DNA of 18,288 nt from an uncultured Collinsella sp. (GCA_900765115.1 CAAFQK010000045.1:1-18288), one strand, 5' to 3'. Numbered from the stretch's first letter, positions 1-8,949 are shown. Numbers and translations are program-made. The notes: a model not told the origin generated them from the sequence alone.

Positions 1-41
1 CCACTTTTAACGGCCCAGATGTTACAGATCGAGACAGACTG

Positions 42-74
42 AAAACCACCGCAAAGGGGCACCTTTGTGGTGGT
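42..74 (-). terminator. Rho-independent terminator of the 83-772 gene
   Basis: Positions 45-57 pair with 62-74 (12 Watson-Crick pairs and one G.U pair) around a 4-nt loop. Read on the minus strand, the stem is followed by a short T run (TTTTC). It starts nine bases past the stop codon of the minus-strand gene, which is the expected place for its terminator. Confidence 0.75.
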
Positions 75-82
75 CGCGTTCT

Positions 83-772
83 CTACTCTTTTGCCGAGCC
101 CGTGCTTCCCGATTCGGCGGTCCAGGGCATCTCATCCTCGAATAGCCATGTACGAGCAGATCCACCATCGCGTGCAGTCTGCGGGTCGGGCAGGCAGGTC
201 TGGTCGTACGCGTCCATCACGCAACGATCCAAAAAATCGATCACCTGCTGCTGGTCGCCTTCAAGAATGTAGGTCACGCCGCCATCTTGGATATAGACGC
301 CGTCCCCACCTCCGGCTTTTGCGTATTCCGGATTGTAGTTAACGGTGCGCATCAGTTTGCCATCAGATGAATACAACTTCAGCGTTGTATAGTAGCCACC
401 GTTCACAGAACCACGTCGGCGCTCATAGGCATCCCAACCGTCCCAGCGTTTGAACGAACGCCCGTTTAGCAAGTCCAGCGCCTGTCGGGACAACTTCTCG
501 TCCTTGGTATAGCGAGACGAGCCAAGTTCAATCATGGGGTAGTTGCTTATGCTTAGAATGCCCGGCGTTTCCTCGATATCGAGCGTTATCTCATCGGGCT
601 TTGTAACGTCCGAAATCATTTGCCCGGGCATCGATGCAACAAGGGACGCCATCTCAACCGTCTGCTCAACCCCACTCGGCCCATAGAAGATAAGCGAGCC
701 AAATAGGACCACGCCCGCAGCAGCGACGACGCAAGCCACCAACAGCAACAAAACAGAAGTGCAACGCTTCAT
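83..772 (-). CDS. Hypothetical membrane-anchored or secreted protein
   Basis: I do not recognise the family. The 229-residue product begins with a basic MKRC followed by a long hydrophobic stretch (about residues 5-30). This is either an uncleaved signal anchor or a signal peptide. The rest is hydrophilic and looks extracytoplasmic, with a Tyr/Gly-rich part around residues 115-160 (GGYYTTLKLYSSDGKLMRTV) and an acidic, Ser/Gly-rich tail. I chose the ATG at 772 because GGAG lies six bases upstream. A GTG at 784 would add four residues but would itself overlap that ribosome site. It is a single gene, with its own terminator downstream and a palindromic intergenic region upstream. No function is proposed. 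Confidence 0.75.
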   Translation of the reverse strand: MKRCTSVLLLLVACVVAAAGVVLFGSLIFYGPSGVEQTVEMASLVASMPGQMISDVTKPDEITLDIEETPGILSISNYPMIELGSSRYTKDEKLSRQALDLLNGRSFKRWDGWDAYERRRGSVNGGYYTTLKLYSSDGKLMRTVNYNPEYAKAGGGDGVYIQDGGVTYILEGDQQQVIDFLDRCVMDAYDQTCLPDPQTARDGGSARTWLFEDEMPWTAESGSTGSAKE

Positions 773-934
773 CTTCAACTCCACAAACGAGAGTGTTTTG
801 AGCTCACTTTAAAGCGCCAACTTCATACTGTCAATTCTAGATAGCATATGAACAAAGGCGCACTCCCCCATAGAGGAGAGTTGCAACCTCGATTTTAGCG
901 CCCTCAAGACCCAACGAGCAGCACTTAACAAGTA

Positions 935-1006
935 GCCCCGGTTATACCTTTCTCTGACGCGACCCTCGCGAAGCGCGTGAGCGGCAGGGAAAGGTATAAC
1001 CGGGGC
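935..1006. repeat. Long palindromic intergenic element
   Basis: An 18-bp perfect inverted repeat, GCCCCGGTTATACCTTTC at 935-952 against 989-1006, flanks a 36-nt centre. The centre can extend the stem (954-956 with 985-987; ACGCG 957-961 with CGCGT 974-978) and has TCGCGA at its tip. It lies 16 bp beyond the stop of the hydratase gene. It could serve as that gene's 3' hairpin, but no T run follows on the minus strand. Its length fits a dispersed palindromic repeat better than a plain terminator. Confidence 0.7.
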
Positions 1007-1021
1007 GGACAAGTATGTGCG

Positions 1022-3322
1022 TTACTCGGCAGCGGCCTTGAACTTGTTGTAGTTGATCAGGCAGCCAGCCTTAACGATGGCACGCTCCTCTGCCGTCATA
1101 TCGGCAATGTAGAGCTCAATCTGCTCGACCGCACCATCGGCGCGCACCACGTAGGCGGCGATGCCCTTCAGGTCGCCATCGAGCGCGGCGCGGATACCCG
1201 GCACAAAGACGTAGTCGCCCACCTCAAAGCTGGGCTCGGCCTCCATCTGGAAGGGCACCATGCCCCAGTTCATCACGTTGGAGCGATAACGCTTGGTGGC
1301 GTACTCGTGGACGATGTTGGCCAGGCCGCCAATTACGCGCTGGCAGCTCGCGGCCTGCTCGCGGGCGGAACCGTCACCGGGCTTCTTGGCATAGAGCATG
1401 GAGCCAAACTCGGTCGCCTTGGCATCGGCCGCGACGCCCGCGCCGGTCAGCGCCTCAAACACACCGGCAAGCTCGGCATCGAGCGCCGCCAGGTCACCCG
1501 CGGACTCGCCGGCAACGCGGCGCTTCTCTACGGCGTCGACCTCCTTGGAGCGGCCCACGTAGGCCGGGTCGCGGCGGCTCAGCGTAAACTCGGCCAGACC
1601 CAGCGGGTTGGAGCGGAAGGAACTCGTCTCGCCCGAGGGAATGAGCTCGTCGGTCGTGGTGACCGGGTCCATGATCTTGGAGCACACCTTGAGCAGGATG
1701 TCGTCGCCGAGAGGCTCCATCGCGGGCCATGGCTTGATGTTGGGACCCTCGACCAGCTCGTCGGCCGGCTCAGCCTTGCCAAAGCCCCAGTACACGCGCT
1801 TCTTGTACGGCGCGTCGTCAAAGGTGTACTCGCAGGCCTCGTCCCAAATCTCCTCGGGCAGGTCGGTCGCCGGCGTCAGGACGCCGCCGTTGGCAGCCGT
1901 CGCCGCAATGGAGCGGGCGTCCATCAGGGCCACGGCGCTCAGCTGACCGTTGCCCGGCTTGGAACCCTCGCGATTGGGGAAGTTGCGCGTGGTGTGGCGG
2001 ATCGAAAGGCCGTTGTTGGCAGGCGTGTCGCCGGCGCCGAAGCACGGGCCGCAGAATGCCGTGCGCACAATCGCGCCGGCCTCCATAAGGTCGTAGATGT
2101 AGCCGCGGCGTGTAAGCTCGAGTGCCACGGGCTGGCTCGTGGGATAGACCGACAGCGAGAACTCGCCGCAGCCGGTGTTAGCGCCCTTGAGCACGCGAGC
2201 AGCCTGGACCACGGAGTCGTAGTTGCCGCCCGAGCAGCCGGCGATAACGCCCTGTTGCACGTGCAGCTTGCCGTCGACAATCTTGTCGAGCAGGCTAAAG
2301 TGCGTCTTGCCCTCGCCGATCTTGGCGGCCTCAAGCTCCACCTCGTGAAGGATGTCCTCGAGGTTTTCGTTGAGCTCGTCGATCTCAAAGCCGTTGGAGG
2401 GATGGAATGGCAGCGCGATCATGGGCTTGATGCTCGACAGGTCGACCTCGACGCAGCCGTCGTAGTAGGCGACATCGGCGGGCTTGAGCTCGCGGTAGTC
2501 GTCCCCGCGGCCGTGCATGGTCAAAAACGCGTGCGTGTCCTCATCGGTGGCCCAGATGCTCGACAGGCAGGTGGTCTCGGTGGTCATAACGTCGACGCCG
2601 TTGCGGTAGTCGGTCGTCATGCTCGCGATGCCGGGGCCCACGAACTCCATAACCTTGTTCTTGACGTAGCCCTTGGCAAAGACGGCGCGGATGATGGCGA
2701 GCGCCACGTCGTGCGGGCCGACGCCGGGACGCGGGGCGCCCGTGAGGTAGATGGCGACAACGCCGGGATAGGCAACATCGTAGGTGTCACGCAGCAGCTG
2801 CTTGGCCAACTCGCCGCCGCCCTCGCCCACGGCCATGGTGCCCAGGGCGCCGTAGCGGGTGTGCGAGTCGGAGCCCAAGATCATCTTGCCGCAACCGGCG
2901 AAGTTCTCACGCATAAAGGAGTGGATGACGGCGATGTGCGGCGGGACGAAAATGCCGCCGTACTTCTTGGCAGCCGAGAGACCAAAGACGTGGTCGTCCT
3001 CGTTGATGGTGCCGCCCACGGCGCACAGCGAGTTGTGGCAGTTGGTGAGCACGTAGGGCAGCGGGAACTGCTCCATGCCCGAGGCGCGCGCCGTCTGGAT
3101 GATGCCGACAAAGGTGATGTCATGGCTCGCCATGGCGTCGAAGCGAATCTTGAGCGCCTCGGGATCTCCAGACGTATTGTGTGCCTGGAGGATCGAATAC
3201 GCGATGGTGCCGCGCTTGGCGTCCTCAGGCGTCTGCGTAATGCCGCGCTCGGCAGCCTCGGCCTCAGGCACAACCTCGCTACCGCCGCGCAGGTAGATGC
3301 CGTCCTCGTACAGCTTAACCAT
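1022..3322 (-). CDS. Aconitase-family hydratase (YbhJ-like)
   Basis: Predicted [4Fe-4S] hydro-lyase of the aconitase superfamily, 766 residues. The three cluster cysteines can be assigned: Cys363 in AGCSGGNYDS, and Cys424 and Cys427 in FCGPCFGAGD. GSDSHTRYGALGTMAVGEGG (from residue 150) is the family's substrate-binding signature. GSAREQAA (from residue 651) with RYRSNVMNWGMVPF marks the C-terminal swivel domain. These variants match the uncharacterised YbhJ-type hydratases better than AcnA, AcnB or LeuC, so a citrate-cycle role should not be assumed. Many gut anaerobes have an incomplete cycle, and the true substrate is open. The ATG at 3322 has GGGAG five bases upstream. An in-frame start at 3367 would cross a hairpin in the leader and is less likely. 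It appears monocistronic. Confidence 0.85.
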   Translation of the reverse strand: MVKLYEDGIYLRGGSEVVPEAEAAERGITQTPEDAKRGTIAYSILQAHNTSGDPEALKIRFDAMASHDITFVGIIQTARASGMEQFPLPYVLTNCHNSLCAVGGTINEDDHVFGLSAAKKYGGIFVPPHIAVIHSFMRENFAGCGKMILGSDSHTRYGALGTMAVGEGGGELAKQLLRDTYDVAYPGVVAIYLTGAPRPGVGPHDVALAIIRAVFAKGYVKNKVMEFVGPGIASMTTDYRNGVDVMTTETTCLSSIWATDEDTHAFLTMHGRGDDYRELKPADVAYYDGCVEVDLSSIKPMIALPFHPSNGFEIDELNENLEDILHEVELEAAKIGEGKTHFSLLDKIVDGKLHVQQGVIAGCSGGNYDSVVQAARVLKGANTGCGEFSLSVYPTSQPVALELTRRGYIYDLMEAGAIVRTAFCGPCFGAGDTPANNGLSIRHTTRNFPNREGSKPGNGQLSAVALMDARSIAATAANGGVLTPATDLPEEIWDEACEYTFDDAPYKKRVYWGFGKAEPADELVEGPNIKPWPAMEPLGDDILLKVCSKIMDPVTTTDELIPSGETSSFRSNPLGLAEFTLSRRDPAYVGRSKEVDAVEKRRVAGESAGDLAALDAELAGVFEALTGAGVAADAKATEFGSMLYAKKPGDGSAREQAASCQRVIGGLANIVHEYATKRYRSNVMNWGMVPFQMEAEPSFEVGDYVFVPGIRAALDGDLKGIAAYVVRADGAVEQIELYIADMTAEERAIVKAGCLINYNKFKAAAE

Positions 3323-3337
3323 ACTGTCTCCCACTCT

Positions 3338-3354
3338 GCCCGAAAGGCTCGGGC
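3338..3354 (-). promoter_or_regulatory. Hairpin in the hydratase leader
   Basis: GCCCGA at 3338-3343 pairs perfectly with TCGGGC at 3349-3354 around a 5-nt loop. It ends 15 bases before the chosen ATG of the hydratase gene, next to its ribosome site. It could tune translation or stabilise the mRNA. There is no direct evidence for a role. Confidence 0.35.
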
Positions 3355-3606
3355 GCATAGCATACATTCGTTCAATATCGTGCCATAGAACGGTTGCGAG
3401 TGGGTTACGAATCTACACGTTCACTTTATCTCAGTAAAGCACAGGACGAGCCCAGCGTGGGGCCGGCAGATCTGGCGCAAGAGTGTCCCTTTCGACTAGT
3501 CATTTAAGAACGTCCCCAATGACTACCCTACCGCATCCGGAGCAAAGCAGCGCCGCAGGTAGAGGACGGACAGCGAGCGACGTCCAGAGCGAACAAGTTG
3601 GCATGA

Positions 3607-3647
3607 AAAGGGCAAGGCATAGACCTTGTGGTCATGCCTTGCCCTTT
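3607..3647 (-). terminator. Probable terminator of the dnaK operon
   Basis: AAAGGGCAAGGCAT (3607-3620) pairs perfectly with 3634-3647. GACC/GGTC (3622-3625 with 3630-3633) continues the stem to a 4-nt loop with only one bulged base. It is the strongest hairpin downstream of hspR, about 120 bp past the stop. The T run on the minus strand is short (four, mostly inside the stem), so termination may be partial or bidirectional. Confidence 0.55.
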
Positions 3648-3674
3648 GAATGACAAATTGTCGCTCTGGGCGGC

Positions 3675-3765
3675 GCGCAGCGTCAACTGGTCCGCCGTTC
3701 GTCAGAACGGCGGAACCTAAGGGCGCAGCGTCGGCCCGTTACGCGGTTTGGTAAAACCGCGTAAC
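3675..3765. repeat. Two hairpin modules with a shared GCGCAGCGTC lead
   Basis: GCGCAGCGTC occurs at 3675-3684 and again 48 bp on at 3723-3732. Each copy is followed by a perfect hairpin with a 4-nt loop. The first is TCCGCCGTTC 3691-3700 with 3705-3714. The second is GTTACGCGGTTT 3738-3749 with 3754-3765. The stem sequences are unrelated while the lead and layout are shared. The second stem reaches the first base of the hspR stop codon. Confidence 0.55.
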
Positions 3766-4181
3766 TACAAATCCCCGCCGGCGCCCAGCAGCTTGCGCAT
3801 GACTTGCTCGGGGTTAACTGAGCCGTCGCGCGGGGCCAGGGCGGTGATCTTCTTTTGCATCTTGTACTCGTGCAGCTCGTCCTCGAGCTGGCGCACGCGA
3901 GCGCGGAGCTTCTCGTTCTCGCGCTCGCGCTCCTCGGCACGCTCCTTCATATCGAGGATGCGCACCACGCCGGCAAGGTTGATACCCTCGTCAGTCAGCT
4001 GGTTGATGAGCTCCAGGCGCTCGATATCGGCACGCGAATACAGGCGCGTGTTACCGCCCGAGCGCTGGGGGTTCACCAGGCCCTTGGACTCGTAGACGCG
4101 CAGAGTCTGCGGATGCATGCCGGTCAGCTCGGCCGCCACGCTGATCATGTACAGCGGTTTGTTCCTATTGTCCTCGGCCAT
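3765..4181 (-). CDS. hspR: Heat-shock repressor HspR (MerR family)
   Basis: MerR-family transcription factor of 138 residues. An N-terminal winged helix-turn-helix spans about residues 10-80. Its YMISVAAELTGMHPQTLRVYESKGLVNP and GGNTRLYS are the hallmark of HspR, which recognises HAIR-type inverted repeats. A charged coiled coil follows (about residues 78-112, KERAEERERENEKLRARVRQLEDEL). In actinobacteria HspR, with DnaK as co-repressor, represses the dnaK operon, and heat-damaged protein titrates DnaK away. Its place as the last gene of dnaK-grpE-dnaJ-hspR fits such feedback. It starts 72 bp after dnaJ, and a GC-rich hairpin lies in the gap. An AAGGGG/AGG purine tract precedes the ATG at 4181. 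Confidence 0.93.
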   Translation of the reverse strand: MAEDNRNKPLYMISVAAELTGMHPQTLRVYESKGLVNPQRSGGNTRLYSRADIERLELINQLTDEGINLAGVVRILDMKERAEERERENEKLRARVRQLEDELHEYKMQKKITALAPRDGSVNPEQVMRKLLGAGGDL

Positions 4182-4221
4182 GCTACCTGACCCCTTTCCG
4201 TCTCGTTATCGTCCATCATAA

Positions 4222-4237
4222 GCCCGCGGGCGCGGGC
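4222..4237 (-). other. Intercistronic hairpin between dnaJ and hspR
   Basis: GCCCGCG (4222-4228) and CGCGGGC (4231-4237) form a perfect 7-bp inverted repeat in the 72-bp dnaJ-hspR gap. A two-base centre means the hairpin would open one or two closing pairs. It may affect mRNA processing or the relative yield of HspR. Confidence 0.35.
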
Positions 4238-4253
4238 GTGCGCCACGACCGCC

Positions 4254-5219
4254 CTAGTACGTCGCCTTGTAACGGTTGACCTTCTCGCGATAGTCGCGCG
4301 TGTCGGCCTCGCGCAGCTTGGCCATGGCATCGCGCTCGTCGTCGGACAGGTTCGTGGGGACCTGCACCTTGATCTCGACAAGCAGCGCGCCTGTGCGGCC
4401 ACGGTGCTTAACGTCGGGCGCCCCCATCTCCTTAAAGCGGAACTTCTTGCCCGTCTGGGTACCCGCGGGCACTTTCAAACGGACCGTCGCGCCGCCGGGC
4501 GTGGGCACGTCCACCGTGCAGCCGAGCGCCGCCTCGTAGACCGAGACCGGTACCTCCATGGTCACGTCGGCGCCTTTGCGCTTAAACAGCGGGTGCTCCT
4601 CCACATGCGTGGTCACGACCAGGTCGCCGCGCTCGCCACCCGCAACGCCATACTCGCCGCGACGCTTGTAGCGCAGCTTGCCGCCGTCGACCGCGCCCGC
4701 GGGCACCGAGACCGTAATGGTCTGCTGCTCGCCTGTCGAGGGAATGCGATAGGTGACCTTGTGCGTCACGCCGCGAAACGCGTCCTCGGCAGTTACGTCG
4801 ACAGTCAGCGACAGGTCGCCGCCCTTGCGCGCGCGGCTGCGGCCCGCGCCCGCACCGGCAGCGCCCGCGGCCCCGGCAAAGCCCGAGCCCCAATCGCTGC
4901 CCCAGGCGCCGTTGCCGCTAAAGATGCTGTCGAAGATGTCGCCCCAGCCGCTGGCGCCCGTGCCGGCACCGTAGCCGCCGCCATACGCGCCGCCTGCGCC
5001 CGGCATGCCGCCAAACATGAGCATCTGGTCGTACTCTTTGCGCTTCTTCTCGTCCGAAAGCGTCTCGTAGGCCTCGCTGATCTCCTTGAACTTGGCCTCG
5101 TCGCCGCCGGCATCGGGGTGATATTTTTGCGCGAGCTTGCGAAACGCGCCCTTGATCTCTTTGTCGGAGGCGCTCTTGGATACGCCCAGGATGTCATAGA
5201 AGGTTTTGCCTGCAGCCAT
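4254..5219 (-). CDS. dnaJ: DnaJ/CbpA-type J-domain co-chaperone
   Basis: Hsp40 co-chaperone of 321 residues that delivers clients to DnaK and stimulates its ATPase. The N-terminal J domain (about residues 5-68) has the invariant HPD (YHPDAGGDEAKFKEISEAYETLSD). A Gly/Ala-rich linker runs to about residue 130, and two C-terminal substrate-binding beta domains follow (VPAGAVDGGKLRYKRRGEYG; VPAGTQTGKKFRFKEMGAPD). The four CxxCxGxG zinc repeats of classical DnaJ are absent, so this is a class B, CbpA-like protein, although it sits in the dnaK operon. GAGGAG lies about four bases before the ATG at 5219. A second, classical DnaJ may exist elsewhere in the genome. Confidence 0.92.
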   Translation of the reverse strand: MAAGKTFYDILGVSKSASDKEIKGAFRKLAQKYHPDAGGDEAKFKEISEAYETLSDEKKRKEYDQMLMFGGMPGAGGAYGGGYGAGTGASGWGDIFDSIFSGNGAWGSDWGSGFAGAAGAAGAGAGRSRARKGGDLSLTVDVTAEDAFRGVTHKVTYRIPSTGEQQTITVSVPAGAVDGGKLRYKRRGEYGVAGGERGDLVVTTHVEEHPLFKRKGADVTMEVPVSVYEAALGCTVDVPTPGGATVRLKVPAGTQTGKKFRFKEMGAPDVKHRGRTGALLVEIKVQVPTNLSDDERDAMAKLREADTRDYREKVNRYKATY

Positions 5220-5292
5220 CGTAGCTCCTCTCCTGTTTCATCCGCCGTCCCCGCGGACGACGGCTCATGCTTTCATATGGCACTAGGCCAGA

Positions 5293-5322
5293 AAGGGCCC
5301 CGGGTGTTGCCCCGGGGCCCTT
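5293..5322 (-). terminator. Attenuator or processing hairpin between grpE and dnaJ
   Basis: AAGGGCCCCGGG (5293-5304) pairs perfectly with CCCGGGGCCCTT (5311-5322) around a 6-nt loop. It starts five bases after the grpE stop and is followed on the minus strand by TC rather than a long T run. It would be a leaky terminator or an RNA stabiliser, giving less dnaJ-hspR than dnaK-grpE mRNA. Confidence 0.55.
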
Positions 5323-5327
5323 CTCAA

Positions 5328-6170
5328 TTACTCCTCGGTGCTCTCGGCCGTATCGGCCGCAGCATCCTCGGGCGCCGCTTCGGGCTCCGGCGCGGGGCGC
5401 TTCTCGCCACCGTATGTCACCGTCACCATCGCGGAGCGCAGGATGCGGTCCGCCATGCGGTAGCCCTTCTGGTACACGTCGTTGACGGTCTCGTCGTACT
5501 GCGATGCGTCCTCGACGCGGCCCACGGCCTGGTGCTCGAGCGGATCGAACGCCTCGCCCTTGGGGTCGATGGGCTCAACGCCCTCGTGCGCAAACACGTC
5601 GAGCAGCTTGGCATGTACCGCGTCAACGCCATCAACGAACTGCTTAAAGTCGTCGGAAAGCTCTTGACTGCGGGCATGGTCGATCGCGCGCTCGATATCG
5701 TCAATCACCGGCAACAGCGCGGTGACAAGCTTCTCGGTCGCGCGCTCGCGCTCGGCGATACGCTCATTGGCGGTGCGGCGACGGAAGTTCTCCCAGTCGG
5801 CCTGCAGACGGGCGGTACGCTCGGTGGCGTCCTTTGCTTTGTCCTCGGCGGCCTTCTGAGCCTCTGCCGCAGCATCGAGCTCATTGCGCACGTCGGCAAG
5901 CTCCTTCTGGGCCTGCTCGAACTTGAGCTTAAAGTCGTTGTCGGCGGCTTCTTCACCGGCGCGGATAGCGGCTTCCACCATCTCGTCCTCGGTCATCGTC
6001 GCCTCCTTGTTGGAATCCTCTACCTGGTTCTCGGCAGCCTCGGCGGCCGGGGCCTCGTTGGCCTCGGTATCGTCAACGGCCTCTACGGGAATCTTCACGT
6101 CCTTCTCCTCAGAGTCAACGGGGGCGGCGCCAGCGGCGGCCGCCTCCGTGCGAGCTTTACGGGCGGACAT
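5328..6170 (-). CDS. grpE: GrpE nucleotide exchange factor
   Basis: Exchange factor that releases ADP from DnaK. The family core is clear: a long coiled coil (about residues 75-150) with LQADWENFRRRTANERIAER, then LLPVIDDIERAI, then the C-terminal beta domain with FDPLEHQAVGRVED and DVYQKGYRMADRILRSAMVTV. At 280 residues it is longer than most GrpE proteins (about 180-230) because of an acidic, Ala-rich N-terminal extension of about 75 residues and an acidic, Ala/Pro/Glu-rich tail. Both are probably disordered. The ATG at 6170 lies two bases after the dnaK stop (TAATCATG), so the two genes are likely translationally coupled. Confidence 0.95.
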   Translation of the reverse strand: MSARKARTEAAAAGAAPVDSEEKDVKIPVEAVDDTEANEAPAAEAAENQVEDSNKEATMTEDEMVEAAIRAGEEAADNDFKLKFEQAQKELADVRNELDAAAEAQKAAEDKAKDATERTARLQADWENFRRRTANERIAERERATEKLVTALLPVIDDIERAIDHARSQELSDDFKQFVDGVDAVHAKLLDVFAHEGVEPIDPKGEAFDPLEHQAVGRVEDASQYDETVNDVYQKGYRMADRILRSAMVTVTYGGEKRPAPEPEAAPEDAAADTAESTEE

Positions 6171-6172
6171 GA

Positions 6173-8065
<1,893 letters not shown>

Positions 8066-8192
8066 TAGAAATTCCCTCTCTCTTGTGCGTTTGCACCGAC
8101 TCGGCGGTCTGCCGCGTGGCGCTTCGGCTTGTCTTTCAGGATGTAGTGTATCCCCTTATGGACCGGAATATACAAAATCTAAGTCAATTCAT

Positions 8193-8229
8193 ATAAGATT
8201 TCTTATCTCTGAGAGTTTAGGTTCTCAAA
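8193..8229 (-). promoter_or_regulatory. Candidate dnaK promoter and HspR (HAIR-like) operator
   Basis: On the minus strand, TTGAGA-N8-TCTCAG (TGAGA/TCTCA arms at 8210-8214 and 8223-8227) resembles the HAIR operator CTTGAGT-N7-ACTCAAG, but with one extra spacer base and a shorter arm match. A second palindrome, ATAAGA-TT-TCTTAT, lies at 8193-8206. TTGAGA could also be a -35 box, with TAAGAA 17 bases on as a weak -10. This is about 150 bp before dnaK. The operator reading is an inference from the hspR gene in the same operon. Confidence 0.4.
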
Positions 8230-8326
8230 TGCGCAGGTAGACGCCCTGTTTGAGTTCTGGGCAAATCTATCGAGTTCTATGTAGAGATGGCTGAGGTTTG
8301 GGTCCGAAGGTGCCTGGGGCTGCCTT

Positions 8327-8512
8327 GCGGAAAGCTCATCCCGGTTTGAGCGTGGATTCCGGGTCGCAGTTTCCGTCTGAAGGCTCAACCGGAAACCGTA
8401 TCCCGTTTTGAGAGCTGATACCGGCTCGCATTTTCCGCTAGCGGGCCTAACCGGAAACTGCAACCCGTTTTTCGACAAAATAATGGGATGCGGTTTCCGC
8501 AAGCACGCTCAA
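8327..8512. repeat. Three tandem 62-bp palindromic units
   Basis: Units at 8327-8388, 8389-8450 and 8451-8512 are all exactly 62 bp. By hand alignment, unit 1 and unit 2 share 44 of 62 bases and unit 2 and unit 3 share 41. Each has CGGAAA near the start, CCCG at the same offset, TTTCCG 48 bases after the CGGAAA start, and a tail ending in AA. CGGAAA and TTTCCG are complementary, so each unit folds on itself. In unit 3 the arms pair at 14 of 15 positions, counting one G.U. Confidence 0.8.
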
Positions 8513-8633
8513 TCGCCCTATATTTCAAGTCACCTTTAGCTAACATTTACGCAGCTCAACGGCCCCACCTGCGCGTTTTTTAGTAAACCTTGGCATACTC
8601 GGCGAACGGTATGAAGATGCCGGCCAGAGGGTA

Positions 8634-8661
8634 TTGCAAACGGTCGCTCCCGTGGTATGTT
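8634..8661 (+). promoter_or_regulatory. Candidate ferredoxin promoter
   Basis: TTGCAA at 8634-8639 and TATGTT at 8656-8661 are separated by 16 bases and lie about 60 bases upstream of the ferredoxin ATG. The hexamers are moderate matches to the consensus. No other pair in this stretch looked better. Confidence 0.4.
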
Positions 8662-8722
8662 TTTGCCCGAATCAAACCGGCGCGCATCGCCTGTAGCGTC
8701 GGTCAACAGAGAGGAAACTACC

Positions 8723-8908
8723 ATGGCTCATCCCGTAATTGATGCCGACGAGTGCATCGCTTGTGGCGTTTGCGTCGACTCCTGCCCCGCTGGCGTTCTG
8801 GAGCTCCAGGACGTCGCTACCGTCGCTGACGAGGACTCCTGCGTCGCCTGTGGCGCTTGCCAGGACGCTTGCCCCGCCGGCGCGATCACCGAGATCGTCG
8901 AGGAGTAA
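8723..8908 (+). CDS. 2[4Fe-4S] ferredoxin
   Basis: A 61-residue low-potential electron carrier of the clostridial type. It has two cluster motifs, CIACGVCVDSCP (residues 11-22) and CVACGACQDACP, each CxxCxxCxxxCP. The protein is acidic, as usual for such ferredoxins. In anaerobes it serves enzymes such as pyruvate:ferredoxin oxidoreductase and hydrogenase, but no partner is encoded nearby. I chose the ATG at 8723 because GAGGAAA lies about seven bases upstream and residue 1 begins the conserved fold. The frame is open to 8657, but the extra residues are not ferredoxin-like. It is monocistronic and ends in a strong terminator. Confidence 0.95.
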   Translation: MAHPVIDADECIACGVCVDSCPAGVLELQDVATVADEDSCVACGACQDACPAGAITEIVEE

Positions 8909-8949
8909 CAACTCCCCCGCTGCACACTCAAAAGTACACCGTGCACAAA

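Larger units (their letters stand above)
3323..3764. other. Gene-free stretch between hydratase and hspR
   Basis: I see no credible coding region in these 442 bases. They hold the hydratase leader, an 8-bp inverted repeat at 3497-3525 (TAGTCATT/AATGACTA), a long hairpin at 3607-3647, and two hairpins that each follow the same GCGCAGCGTC decamer (3675-3714 and 3723-3765). The hydratase promoter must lie here, but I could not pick a convincing -35/-10 pair. Confidence 0.6.
8066..8722. other. Gene-free stretch between dnaK and the ferredoxin gene
   Basis: These 657 bases separate two divergent genes. They hold the dnaK leader and candidate operator, an AT-rich segment (8160-8230), three tandem 62-bp palindromic units (8327-8512) and a plausible ferredoxin promoter (8634-8661). 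Short open frames run across the repeats but have no homology I recognise and no ribosome site, so I do not call them genes. Confidence 0.6.

Noticed and set aside
809..1012. 67-codon minus-strand frame across the 935-1006 palindrome
   Set aside because: It runs through the inverted repeat, has no ribosome site and no homology I recognise.
977..3388. 803-codon open frame antisense to the hydratase gene
   Set aside because: It is the mirror of a real gene in GC-rich DNA. The translation is low-complexity Val/Gly/His/Arg/Leu with no family features. The opposite strand has clear catalytic motifs.
8203..8502. 99-codon minus-strand frame across the 62-bp units
   Set aside because: The frame arises from the repeats (62 is not a multiple of three, so units are read in different frames). 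No ribosome site, and it would overlap the dnaK control region.
8327..8512. CRISPR array
   Set aside because: The units are contiguous 62-bp palindromes without constant repeat plus unique spacer structure, and there are no cas genes.
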